From: an uncultured Bacilli bacterium
Lineage (GTDB): Bacteria > Bacillota_I > Bacilli_A > RF39 > UBA660
DNA length: 52,567 nt
Direction: 5' to 3'
Assembly: GCA_944332435.1 (NCBI GenBank)
Contig: CALVJW010000007.1
Span: forward strand, 1 to 52,567
Below, in pieces: positions 25,177 through 33,890 of the stretch (positions are counted from its first letter, which is position 1; the number at the start of each line of letters is the position of its first letter). The translations under genes were made by a program, and so were the position numbers. The notes under the pieces are model-generated. The model was given only the letters and a program-made list of their open reading frames with translations. It was not told the origin of the DNA and made no database searches.

Positions 25177-26028
25177 ATGATAGTAAATACAAAAGAAATG
25201 TTAGAAAAAGCTAAGATAGGAAAATATGCAGTACCACACTTTAATATCAATAATTTAGAGTGGACTCGTTATATTTTAGAAGAATGTCAGAAGAAAAATA
25301 CACCTGTTATTATTGGTGTGAGTGAAGGAGCTATTACTTACATGGGAGGATACCACACTGTTGTTGGAATTGTAAGAAATTTGGTAACAGATTTAAATAT
25401 TACAATTCCTGTAGCCATTCATTTAGATCATGGTAGCAGCGTAGAATCTTGTAGAAGATGTATTGATGCAGGATTTACTTCTGTTATGATTGATGCTTCA
25501 AAATATGACTTAGAAACGAATATTCAAATGGTAAAAGAAGTTGTAGAATATGCTCATCTTAGAAATGTCACGGTAGAAGCAGAAATTGGACATGTAGGTG
25601 GAGCAGAAGATGGAATTCAATCAGACATTGCTTATGCAAAATTAGAGGATGCAATTAAATTAGTAAAAGAAACGAATATTGATTCTTTAGCTCCTGCAGT
25701 AGGTAGTGCTCATGGAATTTATAAAGGAATTCCTAAAATTAATTATGAATTAATTGAAACGATTCAAAAAGAAACACAGTTACCACTTGTATTACATGGT
25801 GGAAGCGGAATTCCTGATGAAATTATTAAAGAAAGTATTCAAAGAGGAATTAATAAGTTAAATATCAATACAGATTTACAAATTGTATGGAGTAAGGCAG
25901 TTAGAACTTTTTTACAAGAAAATGATGAAGTATATGATCCAAGAAAAGTAATTAAAGCTGGTGAATTAAATATAAAAGAAATAATAGATAAAAAAATTGC
26001 ATTATTAGGAAGTGAGAATCAGGCTTAA
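25177..26028 (+). CDS. fba: Class II fructose-bisphosphate aldolase
   Basis: This zinc-dependent enzyme cleaves fructose-1,6-bisphosphate in glycolysis, or works in reverse. The metal and substrate motifs are visible: VPHFNINNLEW near the N-terminus, HLDHGSS (zinc His), EAEIGHVGG, and the later VLHGGSGIP and NINTDLQ. It has 283 residues, typical of the Bacillus FbaA type. It is followed by murA, as fbaA and murAB are near each other in B. subtilis. A related tagatose-bisphosphate aldolase activity cannot be excluded. Confidence 0.93.
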   Translation: MIVNTKEMLEKAKIGKYAVPHFNINNLEWTRYILEECQKKNTPVIIGVSEGAITYMGGYHTVVGIVRNLVTDLNITIPVAIHLDHGSSVESCRRCIDAGFTSVMIDASKYDLETNIQMVKEVVEYAHLRNVTVEAEIGHVGGAEDGIQSDIAYAKLEDAIKLVKETNIDSLAPAVGSAHGIYKGIPKINYELIETIQKETQLPLVLHGGSGIPDEIIKESIQRGINKLNINTDLQIVWSKAVRTFLQENDEVYDPRKVIKAGELNIKEIIDKKIALLGSENQA

Positions 26029-26081
26029 CATAGCACGTATTATATGAAAATACATATAGTATAAATAGTTTGGGGGAATTT

Positions 26082-27332
26082 ATGAAAAAAATAAAAATTG
26101 AAGGCGGACATCCAATACATGGTAAAATTGTTGTAAGTGGAGCAAAGAATAGTGCTGTTGCATTATTACCAGCCGCTATTTTATGTAATGGGATTGTTAC
26201 TATTGATAATGTGCCAAAAATTTCTGATATTGATGCAATTAAAGAAATTTTAACGTATTTAGGAGCAAAAATAGAGTGCGAAAAAGATAAAATAACGATA
26301 GATAGTAGAACAATCCAAAATCGAGCAATTCCTGAATCTTTAGCAAAAAAATTGAGAGCTTCCTATTACTTTATGGGAGCATTGTTAGGTAAATTTCGAA
26401 AAACAGAGATGTCTTTTCCTGGTGGGTGCTCCATTGGTGCTCGACCAATCGACTTACATTTAAAAGGTTTTGAAAATTTAGGAGCAACTGTTTCCTCTAA
26501 TGAAAATCAATATTTAGTTGAAACACCTAAATTGATGGGAGCAGATTTATATGTCAGACATAGCGTTGGTGCTACAGTAAATTTATTATTATCTTCCGTA
26601 TTTGCAGAGGGAACGACAACGATACATGATGCTGCCAAGGAACCAGAAATTACCAATGTAGTTGAATTATTACAAAATATGGGAGCTAATATTCGTGGAA
26701 AGGGAACCGATACTTTAATTATTGATGGTGTAACAAAATTACATAGTGCAAGTATTTCAGTTATTCCAGATCGAATTGAGGCGGGCACTTATGTAATTGC
26801 AGGTGTATTGTGTGGAAATCAATTAGAAATTACTAATATTATTCCAGAACACTTAAATTCATTAATTGAAATTTTACAAAAGATGGAAGCTGATATTACA
26901 ATATTAAAAAATTCTATTATTGTAAGCAAAAAAGAAAATTTATTACCAGCAAATATTAAAACGGAAGTATATCCTGGTTTTCCAACAGATTTACAACAAC
27001 CAATGACAACATTATTAACAACAGTATCTGGTAGTTCAACTTTGGAAGAAACAATTTATGAAAATCGTTTTAAACATGTTTCCTATTTAAATCAAATGGG
27101 GGCCTCTATAACGATACAAGATAAGAAATTAACTATCGCTGCTCCAACAGAATTAATAGGAAGGGAAGTTGTAGCAACCGATTTAAGAGCAGGTGCCAGT
27201 CTGGTATTGGCTGGATTGACGGCGATGGGTGAGACATCCATAACAGAGGTAGAACACATTTTACGAGGGTATGAAAATATCATTGAAAAATTAAAAAATG
27301 TTGGTGCTAAAATAAAATTAGAAGAAATATAA
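26082..27332 (+). CDS. murA: UDP-N-acetylglucosamine 1-carboxyvinyltransferase
   Basis: MurA catalyses the first committed step of peptidoglycan synthesis, adding enolpyruvate from PEP to UDP-GlcNAc. The catalytic cysteine is C116 in GGCSIGARPIDLH, the residue attacked by fosfomycin. The KNSAVALLPAA and RAGASLVLAGL stretches are conserved. The ATG at 26082, with GGGGGA upstream, is preferred over TTG at 26070, giving 416 residues. Synteny matches murAB; the murAA that precedes spoIID in B. subtilis is absent from its place here. A short palindrome (TATATG, 26041-26046, and CATATA, 26053-26058) lies upstream. Confidence 0.95.
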   Translation: MKKIKIEGGHPIHGKIVVSGAKNSAVALLPAAILCNGIVTIDNVPKISDIDAIKEILTYLGAKIECEKDKITIDSRTIQNRAIPESLAKKLRASYYFMGALLGKFRKTEMSFPGGCSIGARPIDLHLKGFENLGATVSSNENQYLVETPKLMGADLYVRHSVGATVNLLLSSVFAEGTTTIHDAAKEPEITNVVELLQNMGANIRGKGTDTLIIDGVTKLHSASISVIPDRIEAGTYVIAGVLCGNQLEITNIIPEHLNSLIEILQKMEADITILKNSIIVSKKENLLPANIKTEVYPGFPTDLQQPMTTLLTTVSGSSTLEETIYENRFKHVSYLNQMGASITIQDKKLTIAAPTELIGREVVATDLRAGASLVLAGLTAMGETSITEVEHILRGYENIIEKLKNVGAKIKLEEI

Positions 27333-27334
27333 TG

Positions 27335-27360
27335 AAAGTAGAGGAAACTCTACTTTTTAT
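27335..27360 (+). terminator. Intrinsic terminator after murA
   Basis: AAAGTAGAG (27335-27343) and CTCTACTTT (27348-27356) form a perfect 9-bp stem with a GAAA tetraloop, followed by T residues. Confidence 0.88.
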
Positions 27361-27372
27361 TAGGAGGATTTT

Positions 27373-28065
27373 ATGAAATTAAAAATCTTATTTATTTTAG
27401 CACTTATATCTTTTATTGTTTTTGTTATTTATTTAAATTCAAAAGATACCAAAGTATATTATTTAACATTAGGTGACTATTTAGTAGAAGAAAATTCAAA
27501 TGGCTATGCAGAAATGGTAAAAGAAGAATTAGAAAAAAGGAAAAAGTTAGAATTATATTTATCAGAATTTAATATTGAAGATGCTAGAGTAACAGACATG
27601 ATTAATCAAATTGAAGAAAATAGATCAATAAAAATTGGAGAAAAAGAAAGGACAATTAAGAATGCTTTAATTAAAGCTGACTTGGTATTATTATCTGTAG
27701 GCTCTAATGACTTATTTTATAAATTAGATCATGAACCTGCTGTTACAGAGGAATTGTATGATCGAGTAGACCAAATATTAGAAGATAGTGAAAAACTATA
27801 TAAATTGCTACGGGAGTATAGTAAAGAAGATATTTTTGTAACAGGATTTTATAATCCGTATTCTAGTGATTATGATGAATTAATAGATTATGCAAATGAA
27901 AGATTAAAAAAAATATTAAATACTTGTGATATGTCATATATAGAAGTAAATAAATGTATAAACACTATACCAGAAAGATTAGAGGAAAAATTGACAAAAT
28001 CAGAAAATCAGTGTGTTTATCAAAATATAGAAAGAGAAATGGAAAAGAAACTGTTTGAATCTTAG
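27373..28065 (+). CDS. SGNH/GDSL-like protein lacking the catalytic serine
   Basis: One N-terminal membrane helix (about 4-21) anchors an outward-facing domain. The domain resembles SGNH hydrolases: a block I-like LTLGDYLVEE and a block III-like SVGSND (N112, D113), followed by FVTGFYNP. The nucleophile serine of block I (GDS) is replaced by Tyr (G34-D35-Y36), and no DxxH block V is evident, so it is probably not an esterase. It follows the murA terminator with its own AGGAGG; no clear promoter was seen. Possible roles are binding of cell-wall acyl groups or loss of function. Confidence 0.65.
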   Translation: MKLKILFILALISFIVFVIYLNSKDTKVYYLTLGDYLVEENSNGYAEMVKEELEKRKKLELYLSEFNIEDARVTDMINQIEENRSIKIGEKERTIKNALIKADLVLLSVGSNDLFYKLDHEPAVTEELYDRVDQILEDSEKLYKLLREYSKEDIFVTGFYNPYSSDYDELIDYANERLKKILNTCDMSYIEVNKCINTIPERLEEKLTKSENQCVYQNIEREMEKKLFES

Positions 28066-28094
28066 TTGTAAGAAAGTTAAAATTATGTTAGAAT
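28066..28094 (+). promoter_or_regulatory. Promoter of the BAX inhibitor family gene
   Basis: TTGTAA (28066-28071) and TAGAAT (28089-28094) have a 17-base spacer, with an extended TG at 28086. Confidence 0.65.
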
Positions 28095-28111
28095 GGAAGT
28101 AGGGTGATAAA

Positions 28112-28759
28112 ATGGAAGAAAATAAATTATTTTCTAAAGTATTTATGTGGATGTTTTTAGGATTATTAACCACAGGTCTTACAAGCTATTATGTTGTATC
28201 AAATCCTAATATTTTAATTAATATATTGGGTGGTAGTACTTACTTAATTTTAATTTTATTAGAACTTGGAGTGGTACTATTTTTATCCAGTAGAATAAGA
28301 AAAATGAGTTTTATGACTGCTTGGATATCATTTATCTTTTATTCTTTGTTAAATGGTATTACTCTCGCGGCAATTTTAATTGTATATGAATTAAGTTCAA
28401 TTATCTTGATGTTTGGACTTACCGCTTTCTTGTTTTTAATTTTTGGATTAATTGGTTATTTCACAAACATTGATTTATCAAAATTTGGAAATATTCTTCT
28501 TATGATGTTAATTGGAATTTTAATTACATCATTAATAAATATTTTCTTAGGAAATGAAACAATTGATATTATTATTTGTGCAATAGGTGTTCTTGTTTTC
28601 TTAGGACTTGTTGCTTATGATGTTCAAAAAATAAAACAATTAACTTATGTTATGGAAGATAATAATAAAATAGCAATTTTAGGAGCCCTAGAATTGTACT
28701 TGGATTTTATCAATATATTCTTATATTTATTACGACTTTTTGGAAATAGTAGGGATTAA
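28112..28759 (+). CDS. BAX inhibitor-1 (TMBIM) family membrane protein
   Basis: This is a 215-residue membrane protein with seven predicted hydrophobic helices. The GILVFLGLVAYDVQKIK-like end of helix 6 (VLVFLGLVAYDVQKIKQL, about 177-194) and LGALELYLDFINIFLYLLRLFG (near the C-terminus) are the family signature. The B. subtilis relative YetJ is a pH-sensitive calcium leak channel; that function is inferred here only by family. It is a single-gene unit with its own promoter. Confidence 0.85.
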   Translation: MEENKLFSKVFMWMFLGLLTTGLTSYYVVSNPNILINILGGSTYLILILLELGVVLFLSSRIRKMSFMTAWISFIFYSLLNGITLAAILIVYELSSIILMFGLTAFLFLIFGLIGYFTNIDLSKFGNILLMMLIGILITSLINIFLGNETIDIIICAIGVLVFLGLVAYDVQKIKQLTYVMEDNNKIAILGALELYLDFINIFLYLLRLFGNSRD

Positions 28760-28771
28760 ATAAAAAAAGAG

Positions 28772-28801
28772 TTGACAATTATATTCTTTTCTTGCTATAC
28801 T
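28772..28801 (+). promoter_or_regulatory. Strong promoter of rpmE
   Basis: A perfect TTGACA (28772-28777) is followed, after 18 bases, by TATACT (28796-28801) with an extended TG at 28793. Confidence 0.85.
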
Positions 28802-28820
28802 ATATGAGTATAAAATTACT

Positions 28821-28839
28821 ATGACTTTGTATAAGTCAT
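28821..28839 (+). promoter_or_regulatory. Hairpin in the rpmE 5' leader
   Basis: ATGACTT (28821-28827) and AAGTCAT (28833-28839) form a perfect 7-bp stem with a 5-base loop, about 5 bases before the GGAAGGAG ribosome binding site. Ribosomal protein leaders often carry such structures for autoregulation; the role here is inferred. Confidence 0.5.
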
Positions 28840-28857
28840 GGCGGAAGGAGAAAGAGT

Positions 28858-29073
28858 ATGAAAAAAGGAATTCATCCAGAAACACAAGAAGCAAAAGTTA
28901 AATGTGCTTGTGGAAATGAATTTACGGTAATTTCAAACCAACCAGAAATTCATTTAGAAGTATGTGATAAATGTCATCCATTTTATGTAGGAAATGGAAG
29001 TGTAACAACACGTAAAGCTGGAAATGTAGAAAAATTCAACCGTAAATATGGGTTAGATAAAGAAGCAAAATAA
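28858..29073 (+). CDS. rpmE: Ribosomal protein bL31, zinc-binding form
   Basis: This large-subunit protein bridges the two ribosomal subunits. The 71-residue protein begins MKKGIHPE and has four cysteines (CACG and CDKCHPFYVG) that bind zinc, so it is the RpmE rather than the zinc-free YtiA form. rho, which precedes rpmE in B. subtilis, is absent here. Translation starts behind GGAAGGAG. Confidence 0.95.
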   Translation: MKKGIHPETQEAKVKCACGNEFTVISNQPEIHLEVCDKCHPFYVGNGSVTTRKAGNVEKFNRKYGLDKEAK

Positions 29074-29088
29074 TTGCTTCTTTTCTTT
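29062..29088 (+). terminator. Intrinsic terminator of rpmE
   Basis: GAAGCAA (29062-29068) pairs with TTGCTTC (29074-29080), with the stop codon in the loop, followed by a T-rich run. Confidence 0.88.
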
Positions 29089-29091
29089 TTC

Positions 29092-29119
29092 TTGACAAAT
29101 TTAAATAAAATGTTAAAAT
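29092..29119 (+). promoter_or_regulatory. Promoter of the hypothetical gene at 29146
   Basis: TTGACA (29092-29097) and TAAAAT (29114-29119) have a 16-base spacer and an extended TG. Confidence 0.75.
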
Positions 29120-29145
29120 ATAAATAATTTACAGGAGATGATAGT

Positions 29146-29946
29146 ATGGAAATGAGTACGTATGTATTTGAATCAAATTATATGGAAGAGGAAATGAAAA
29201 AAATTAATTCAGAAATACATGATGATCATTTTAACGAAAAAATTCAAGAATTATATCATAAAAAAATAAATATTACGGGAAATTCAAATTTACAGTATGT
29301 TATTGGCCAAATTGATGAATATTATTCGGTAGGTAGTTATGAAAAATTCTTTTTAGACTATATTCATAACACTTTACCAAATGGTGAAACTACTCCAAGA
29401 AATTATTTATTAGAATGCTATATTATTGAAAAATTAATGGAAGTTGGTAAACTAGCATCAATCAACGGGTATAAAAATAACAGTCCAATTTTAAAAGAAA
29501 TAGTAGAGACTGTTACAAATTTTGGACCTTATCATTTAATACAGATGTTTCATGATTCTGAAAAAGAATATGAAATGATTAAACTTTTTGTAGATTATGA
29601 ATTTAGAAATACAAATTTAAAAGGAGAAGATCTATTAGAATCTTTAGAAGATACAAAAAGAAATATTGAAAGGTATTATGCAACAGAAATTTATAAGAGT
29701 GAGATTCATCAAAAAAGAGATTATTTATTGAATCAATTAAAATGTTTTTTAGAAAATAAACCAGTTTGGGATACTTTAAAATTTATTAATTTTTTAGAAT
29801 ATAGAGCGATAATCGCAGAATTAAAAGAATTCAATAAATTAGGGATTGATGATGTTGTTGTTCCATTTGAAAGTGTTAAAAATCTATTGAATGTTTTGAA
29901 AGAAAATCGAATGTACTATGCGAATCAATTAACAAAAAAGAGATAA
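29146..29946 (+). CDS. Hypothetical helical protein
   Basis: This is a 266-residue acidic, mostly helical soluble protein with no signal peptide or recognised motif. Many Glu/Lys/Leu patterns suggest helical repeats or coiled coils (especially about 160-215). It has its own consensus-like promoter and a good ribosome binding site (CAGGAGATGAT), and ends in a terminator shared with the convergent fem operon. A second in-frame Met at residue 3 could be the start. Function unknown. Confidence 0.7.
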   Translation: MEMSTYVFESNYMEEEMKKINSEIHDDHFNEKIQELYHKKINITGNSNLQYVIGQIDEYYSVGSYEKFFLDYIHNTLPNGETTPRNYLLECYIIEKLMEVGKLASINGYKNNSPILKEIVETVTNFGPYHLIQMFHDSEKEYEMIKLFVDYEFRNTNLKGEDLLESLEDTKRNIERYYATEIYKSEIHQKRDYLLNQLKCFLENKPVWDTLKFINFLEYRAIIAELKEFNKLGIDDVVVPFESVKNLLNVLKENRMYYANQLTKKR

Positions 29947-29968
29947 GGTGAATGCCTTATTTCTTTAT
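29938..29968. terminator. Bidirectional terminator between convergent genes
   Basis: ATAAGG (29943-29948) and CCTTAT (29955-29960), extended by A-rich and T-rich flanks, form a stem usable from both strands. It lies at the 3' ends of the plus-strand hypothetical gene and the minus-strand fem operon. Confidence 0.75.
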
Positions 29969-31168
29969 TTTGCGATAAACTTTCTTAGCAATTGGTAAGA
30001 ATTTTTCAATTGGGTAATAAGTAAATTTATTAATGATTAAGTCATATTCTCCAGCATATTCCCATACAATAGCATTAAATTTTGATTTAAAACTTGTAAG
30101 ATGATCATCAAGTGTTCCTTCAACTCCACCAAGATTACAATAATGACATTTTTGCTCTAACGAAAATTTACAAATATCGTAAACTAGGCCATAAGATACA
30201 TTTAATTTTGCAAATTTTAAATCATTCCCAGCGTATAAATACTCACTTGTTCGTACACCGTTTTCATTTTGTGGTAAAATGACTAACGCGGCTGATAAAT
30301 TTATAATTTTATTACCTTTTTCTATTAAATTTTCTACTTCTTTTATTTCGCTTTCTTTTCCTTTTTCTTTAAGAAATGTCAAATATTGACATAAATCTAA
30401 CTTTCCAAAGAAAAGATAAGCGTTAAATTTTTTCATGATATGTGTAAAGTATTCTTTATTTCGTAAAACAATATTTTGTCTTGCTTCTGTTTTTTCAATA
30501 ATTTCCATAAATTCATCTAATCTAGAAATATCATTCGTATGTTCAAAAAATACCCCACGATTCGTATGATAATTTCCTAAGTAATCACGTACTCGCTTTT
30601 TAAAACTAGTTTTAATTTCTTGTTCAGTACAAAAAGTGCCATCTAAATGAATGAGTGGAATACTCATATTAAATCTAGGTTGCTGTGATTGTTCTATTTT
30701 CATGGTAAATCCATGATGACGAAATCCTGCTTGTAATAAATTTCTATGTTTTTTCTGATAGTCATTCGAATAATAGGTAGGAACATTAAATGTTTCTTTT
30801 TTTTCTATTTCTTTAATGCTATATTCATTAATACAAAAATATGGGTCAATTTTAACAGAATAAGCATGATGTTTTTTTGCTAGTTTTTTAAGTTCTTGTG
30901 TAAAAGTTGATACCAATTCTTGATTTGTAAAATCAGTAACAAATCCACGAGGAATATAAAATAATTTAATACCCATAGGGAAGGTTCTAATTAGAATCAG
31001 ACAAACTCCTACTAATTTTTTATCTTGGTATAATCCACAGTGAAGATGTTCCCAATCTACTTTTATGTCACCCCAATTATATTCTTGCATAAAAGAAACA
31101 GAATTATTATTTTTAATAAATTCTGTATATTCTTTTTGTGATAAGTTTGTTTTAAAAGTGTATTTCAT
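29957..31168 (-). CDS. FemABX-family peptidoglycan-bridge aminoacyltransferase (third in operon)
   Basis: Enzymes of this family move amino acids from aminoacyl-tRNA to the peptidoglycan stem peptide, building the interbridge. The 403 residues show two GNAT-like halves with the conserved VKIDPYF and, near the C-terminus, CNLGGVEG and DDHLTSFKSKFN, which correspond to the Fem signature near the substrate site. The tRNA-binding coiled-coil arm is much shorter than in the two sister proteins (only about 250-275). It starts 3 bases after the second gene. The amino acid used is unknown. Confidence 0.82.
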   Translation of the reverse strand: MKYTFKTNLSQKEYTEFIKNNNSVSFMQEYNWGDIKVDWEHLHCGLYQDKKLVGVCLILIRTFPMGIKLFYIPRGFVTDFTNQELVSTFTQELKKLAKKHHAYSVKIDPYFCINEYSIKEIEKKETFNVPTYYSNDYQKKHRNLLQAGFRHHGFTMKIEQSQQPRFNMSIPLIHLDGTFCTEQEIKTSFKKRVRDYLGNYHTNRGVFFEHTNDISRLDEFMEIIEKTEARQNIVLRNKEYFTHIMKKFNAYLFFGKLDLCQYLTFLKEKGKESEIKEVENLIEKGNKIINLSAALVILPQNENGVRTSEYLYAGNDLKFAKLNVSYGLVYDICKFSLEQKCHYCNLGGVEGTLDDHLTSFKSKFNAIVWEYAGEYDLIINKFTYYPIEKFLPIAKKVYRKIKK

Positions 31169-31171
31169 AAA

Positions 31172-32416
31172 TCACTTCCTTACTAATTTTTTGATTGCTC
31201 GTTTTAACTTTGTAGTTCGTTTAAATGCTTTATAATGCTTTCCAATAGGTAACTCATATTCACCAATTGTTTCTTCTACATAGCCATTAAATCCTTTTTT
31301 AAATTCATAAATACCATACTCTGGATGATGTTTATCAAAGTTGCCACTAATACCATAAAAATTATATTTTTTATAACCATGTTCAATTCCATATTGAATC
31401 ATATCCCATTGAATCGCGTATTGACCATTAAACATCATATATTCACCTTTTGTACCGCTGAATAAGTAAATAATTTCATCACCAACAGTCATAAACATAG
31501 CCCCAGATAAAACAAGAATATCATTTTTATTTTCTTCGTGCATTTTTTTCGCATCAATTAATCTTTTTTCTAAACTTTGTGATAAAATTTTTAAATCTTT
31601 TAATTTTCCACGATTGCTAGGTGAATCAGGTAATTCTTTTATTTTTTTTGTTGTGTCCTCTAATTCATCATTCAATTTTTTTGTATAATCTGCTAAATTA
31701 ATTTCGGCAAGTAAATAACGAATCTCTTGTTTATCATGAAATAAACGATACATATCTTCATAGTAATGAAGCGGTTTATCCATAAAACTTCTTCTTTCAC
31801 TAGTAGATTCTGTAATATCTTTGAACTTATTTAATTCGTCTAATCCTAATTCTCTAACGGTAACACCAAATTCATGTGTTTTTTTAATTCTACTACGAGT
31901 ATTTGCTTTCATTTCTTTTAGAATTTGTTCTGTACTTTTACCATCTAAATCTAAGGAAAAAGCCCATACAATTTGTTCATTATGTTCGGATTTAATAAAT
32001 CCAAGACTTTCTAATTCTGTTATAATGTTACGATTATCAATTCCATTTTTTACAATATCGCCATTGATATCACGTTGTTGTTTGATTAAATAGGGATCAA
32101 TTCGAAGAATATAACCATCTCGTTGTTGAATATATTTTTTTAATTCTGTAACAAAAAATTGTAATAATTTTGCATTTTGATAATTTAGTAATAATCCACG
32201 TGGTGCATAAAATTCTAGATGCCCTCTAAATTCAGGTTTACTAAGTAACATGGAAGCTGCAATTACTTCATCATTTTCTATTACTCCAACAAAATGAGTA
32301 GACCATCCATTGGATTGTCTTAATTTTCCAATTTCTGGAGTTTGTAAAAAAGTTTTTAATGGACTAATATTAAAATAATTTCTAAATTGTTCTTCTGATA
32401 GTTCTGTAAATTTCAT
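31172..32416 (-). CDS. FemABX-family peptidoglycan-bridge aminoacyltransferase (second in operon)
   Basis: This 414-residue member has VGVIENDEVIAASMLL and LRIDPY in the first half, KANTRSRIKKTHEFGVTV (about 175-190), a coiled-coil arm rich in Lys, Leu and Asp (about 245-295), and the C-terminal KKYNFYGISGNF and YEFKKGFNGYVEE signatures. The coiled coil is the arm that contacts tRNA in Staphylococcus FemA. Only one base separates it from the upstream gene, so the three are a tight operon. Paralogy with its neighbours indicates local duplication and division of labour at successive bridge positions. Confidence 0.88.
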   Translation of the reverse strand: MKFTELSEEQFRNYFNISPLKTFLQTPEIGKLRQSNGWSTHFVGVIENDEVIAASMLLSKPEFRGHLEFYAPRGLLLNYQNAKLLQFFVTELKKYIQQRDGYILRIDPYLIKQQRDINGDIVKNGIDNRNIITELESLGFIKSEHNEQIVWAFSLDLDGKSTEQILKEMKANTRSRIKKTHEFGVTVRELGLDELNKFKDITESTSERRSFMDKPLHYYEDMYRLFHDKQEIRYLLAEINLADYTKKLNDELEDTTKKIKELPDSPSNRGKLKDLKILSQSLEKRLIDAKKMHEENKNDILVLSGAMFMTVGDEIIYLFSGTKGEYMMFNGQYAIQWDMIQYGIEHGYKKYNFYGISGNFDKHHPEYGIYEFKKGFNGYVEETIGEYELPIGKHYKAFKRTTKLKRAIKKLVRK

Positions 32417-32417
32417 A

Positions 32418-33704
32418 TTATCCCTTTCTAATACTTTTTAGTTTTCCATAAACGGCAAATGCTAAATGATAGAAATGATACATTGGTTTTGAAATGATAA
32501 GATCAAATTCTCCAATATATTCATCTACCACGCCACCAAATCCTCTTTTAAAATCGTATAGTCCATACATTTCATCTTTCTTATTAGAAAAATTACCACT
32601 AATACCATAGAAATTATATTTTTTATAACCATGTTTAATTGCGTAACGAATCATGTTCCAATTGGTAGTATATGGACTTAAGAAATCCATAAATTCTTTA
32701 TAAGCACCACCAAATAAAGATAAAATTTCACTTCCATGAATCATAAAAATAATTCCACCTAAAGTAATTACTTCTCCGTGCTTTTCTAATAATGATTCTA
32801 CTTCTTCTTTCTTTTTTTCTAATCTTTTAATATTATTTTCACATTCTGTTATTTTTTTATTTGTCTTATCTAAATTTAAATTTGGTTTCTTGTTTTGAAT
32901 ATCTTGTTTCTTGTTTTTTATCGTTGTTTCATTTTCTTTTATCTCTTTAATGATTCCTTCTAAATGCTCTTTTAAATTGAGTTCAGCTACTAATATTTTT
33001 GCATTTTCACCAAGACATTCCAACATACTTTCATAGTATTCTAATGGTCTATCGATAAAATTTCTTCTATCGGCTGTATGCTGCATAATTTTTTTAAAAA
33101 CATCCACTTCATCAAGTTTTATTTCTCTAGTAGTAATTCCAGTTTTAATATTTTTACGAATAATTTGTCTTGTTTTAGACTCCATATTTTTTAGTACTTC
33201 ATCTTCCGTTTTTCCATCTAGATAAAGAGCAAAAGCCCACCTAGGTTGTAAATCTTCCATTCCAAGAGTTAAACCATTATGATGGTATCCCAATTTTTTT
33301 AATTCTTCAATCACTTGTGAGTGGTTCGTTCCACCTTCAACAATGTCTCCATTAATATCTCGTTCATGATTAATCACATAAGGATCAATTTTTACAAAAA
33401 TAGCTTTTCTACTTTTGGCAAATTGTTTTATTTCTTTTGTAAATCGTGTTAATATTTTTTTGTCTTCAAAATCGAGTAAATATCCTCTAGGAGAATATAA
33501 TAGAAAATATGGTCCAAATAAATGCTTCTCTAATAATAAAGCAGCCGCATAAATTTTTTTATCATCTTTTAATCCTACAATATGATAGTTCCACCCATAG
33601 CGTTTTTTTAATTCTCCCCATCCAACCATTTGGTGAAAAGTCCCACATGGATGTGTTAATGAAAATTGTTCAAATTCTTCTTTTGTTAAGTTGGTAAATT
33701 TCAT
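32418..33704 (-). CDS. FemABX-family peptidoglycan-bridge aminoacyltransferase (first in operon)
   Basis: This is the promoter-proximal paralogue, 428 residues. It has FVKIDPYV, ESKTRQIIRKNIKTGITTRE, a long coiled-coil arm (about 245-310, rich in Lys, Asn and Glu), and KKYNFYGISGNFSNKK with YDFKRGFGGVVDEYIGEFD near the end. By analogy with staphylococcal FemX or streptococcal MurM it may add the first bridge residue; this order is inference. A minus-strand promoter lies upstream, and the ribosome binding site is GAAAGGG. Confidence 0.88.
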   Translation of the reverse strand: MKFTNLTKEEFEQFSLTHPCGTFHQMVGWGELKKRYGWNYHIVGLKDDKKIYAAALLLEKHLFGPYFLLYSPRGYLLDFEDKKILTRFTKEIKQFAKSRKAIFVKIDPYVINHERDINGDIVEGGTNHSQVIEELKKLGYHHNGLTLGMEDLQPRWAFALYLDGKTEDEVLKNMESKTRQIIRKNIKTGITTREIKLDEVDVFKKIMQHTADRRNFIDRPLEYYESMLECLGENAKILVAELNLKEHLEGIIKEIKENETTIKNKKQDIQNKKPNLNLDKTNKKITECENNIKRLEKKKEEVESLLEKHGEVITLGGIIFMIHGSEILSLFGGAYKEFMDFLSPYTTNWNMIRYAIKHGYKKYNFYGISGNFSNKKDEMYGLYDFKRGFGGVVDEYIGEFDLIISKPMYHFYHLAFAVYGKLKSIRKG

Positions 33705-33740
33705 AAATATTACCCTTTCTATATAATTTCCTACATATAT

Positions 33741-33769
33741 AGTATAGCGATTATCCCTAGTTTAGTCAA
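33741..33769 (-). promoter_or_regulatory. Promoter of the fem operon
   Basis: On the minus strand TTGACT (33769-33764) and TATACT (33746-33741) are separated by 17 bases. It is a near-consensus sigma-A promoter. Confidence 0.85.
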
Positions 33770-33844
33770 TGAAGTAAAGGGAATATGACGAATCAATTAT
33801 TTACTTTTATTATAATACAGTAATATGAAAAAACTGTCGAATAC

Positions 33845-33873
33845 TTTCCTTTTTAATTAGAATGTAGTATACT
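33845..33873 (+). promoter_or_regulatory. Promoter of rpiB
   Basis: TATACT (33868-33873) lies 6 bases before the GAGGTGAT ribosome binding site. The -35 (TTTCCT, 33845-33850) is weak at 17 bases. Confidence 0.55.
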
Positions 33874-33890
33874 TAACACGAGGTGATAGG

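Noticed and set aside
29957-33704. fem genes as part of a prophage or mobile island
   Set aside because: No integrase, transposase, repeats or tRNA junctions flank them; only strand orientation differs.
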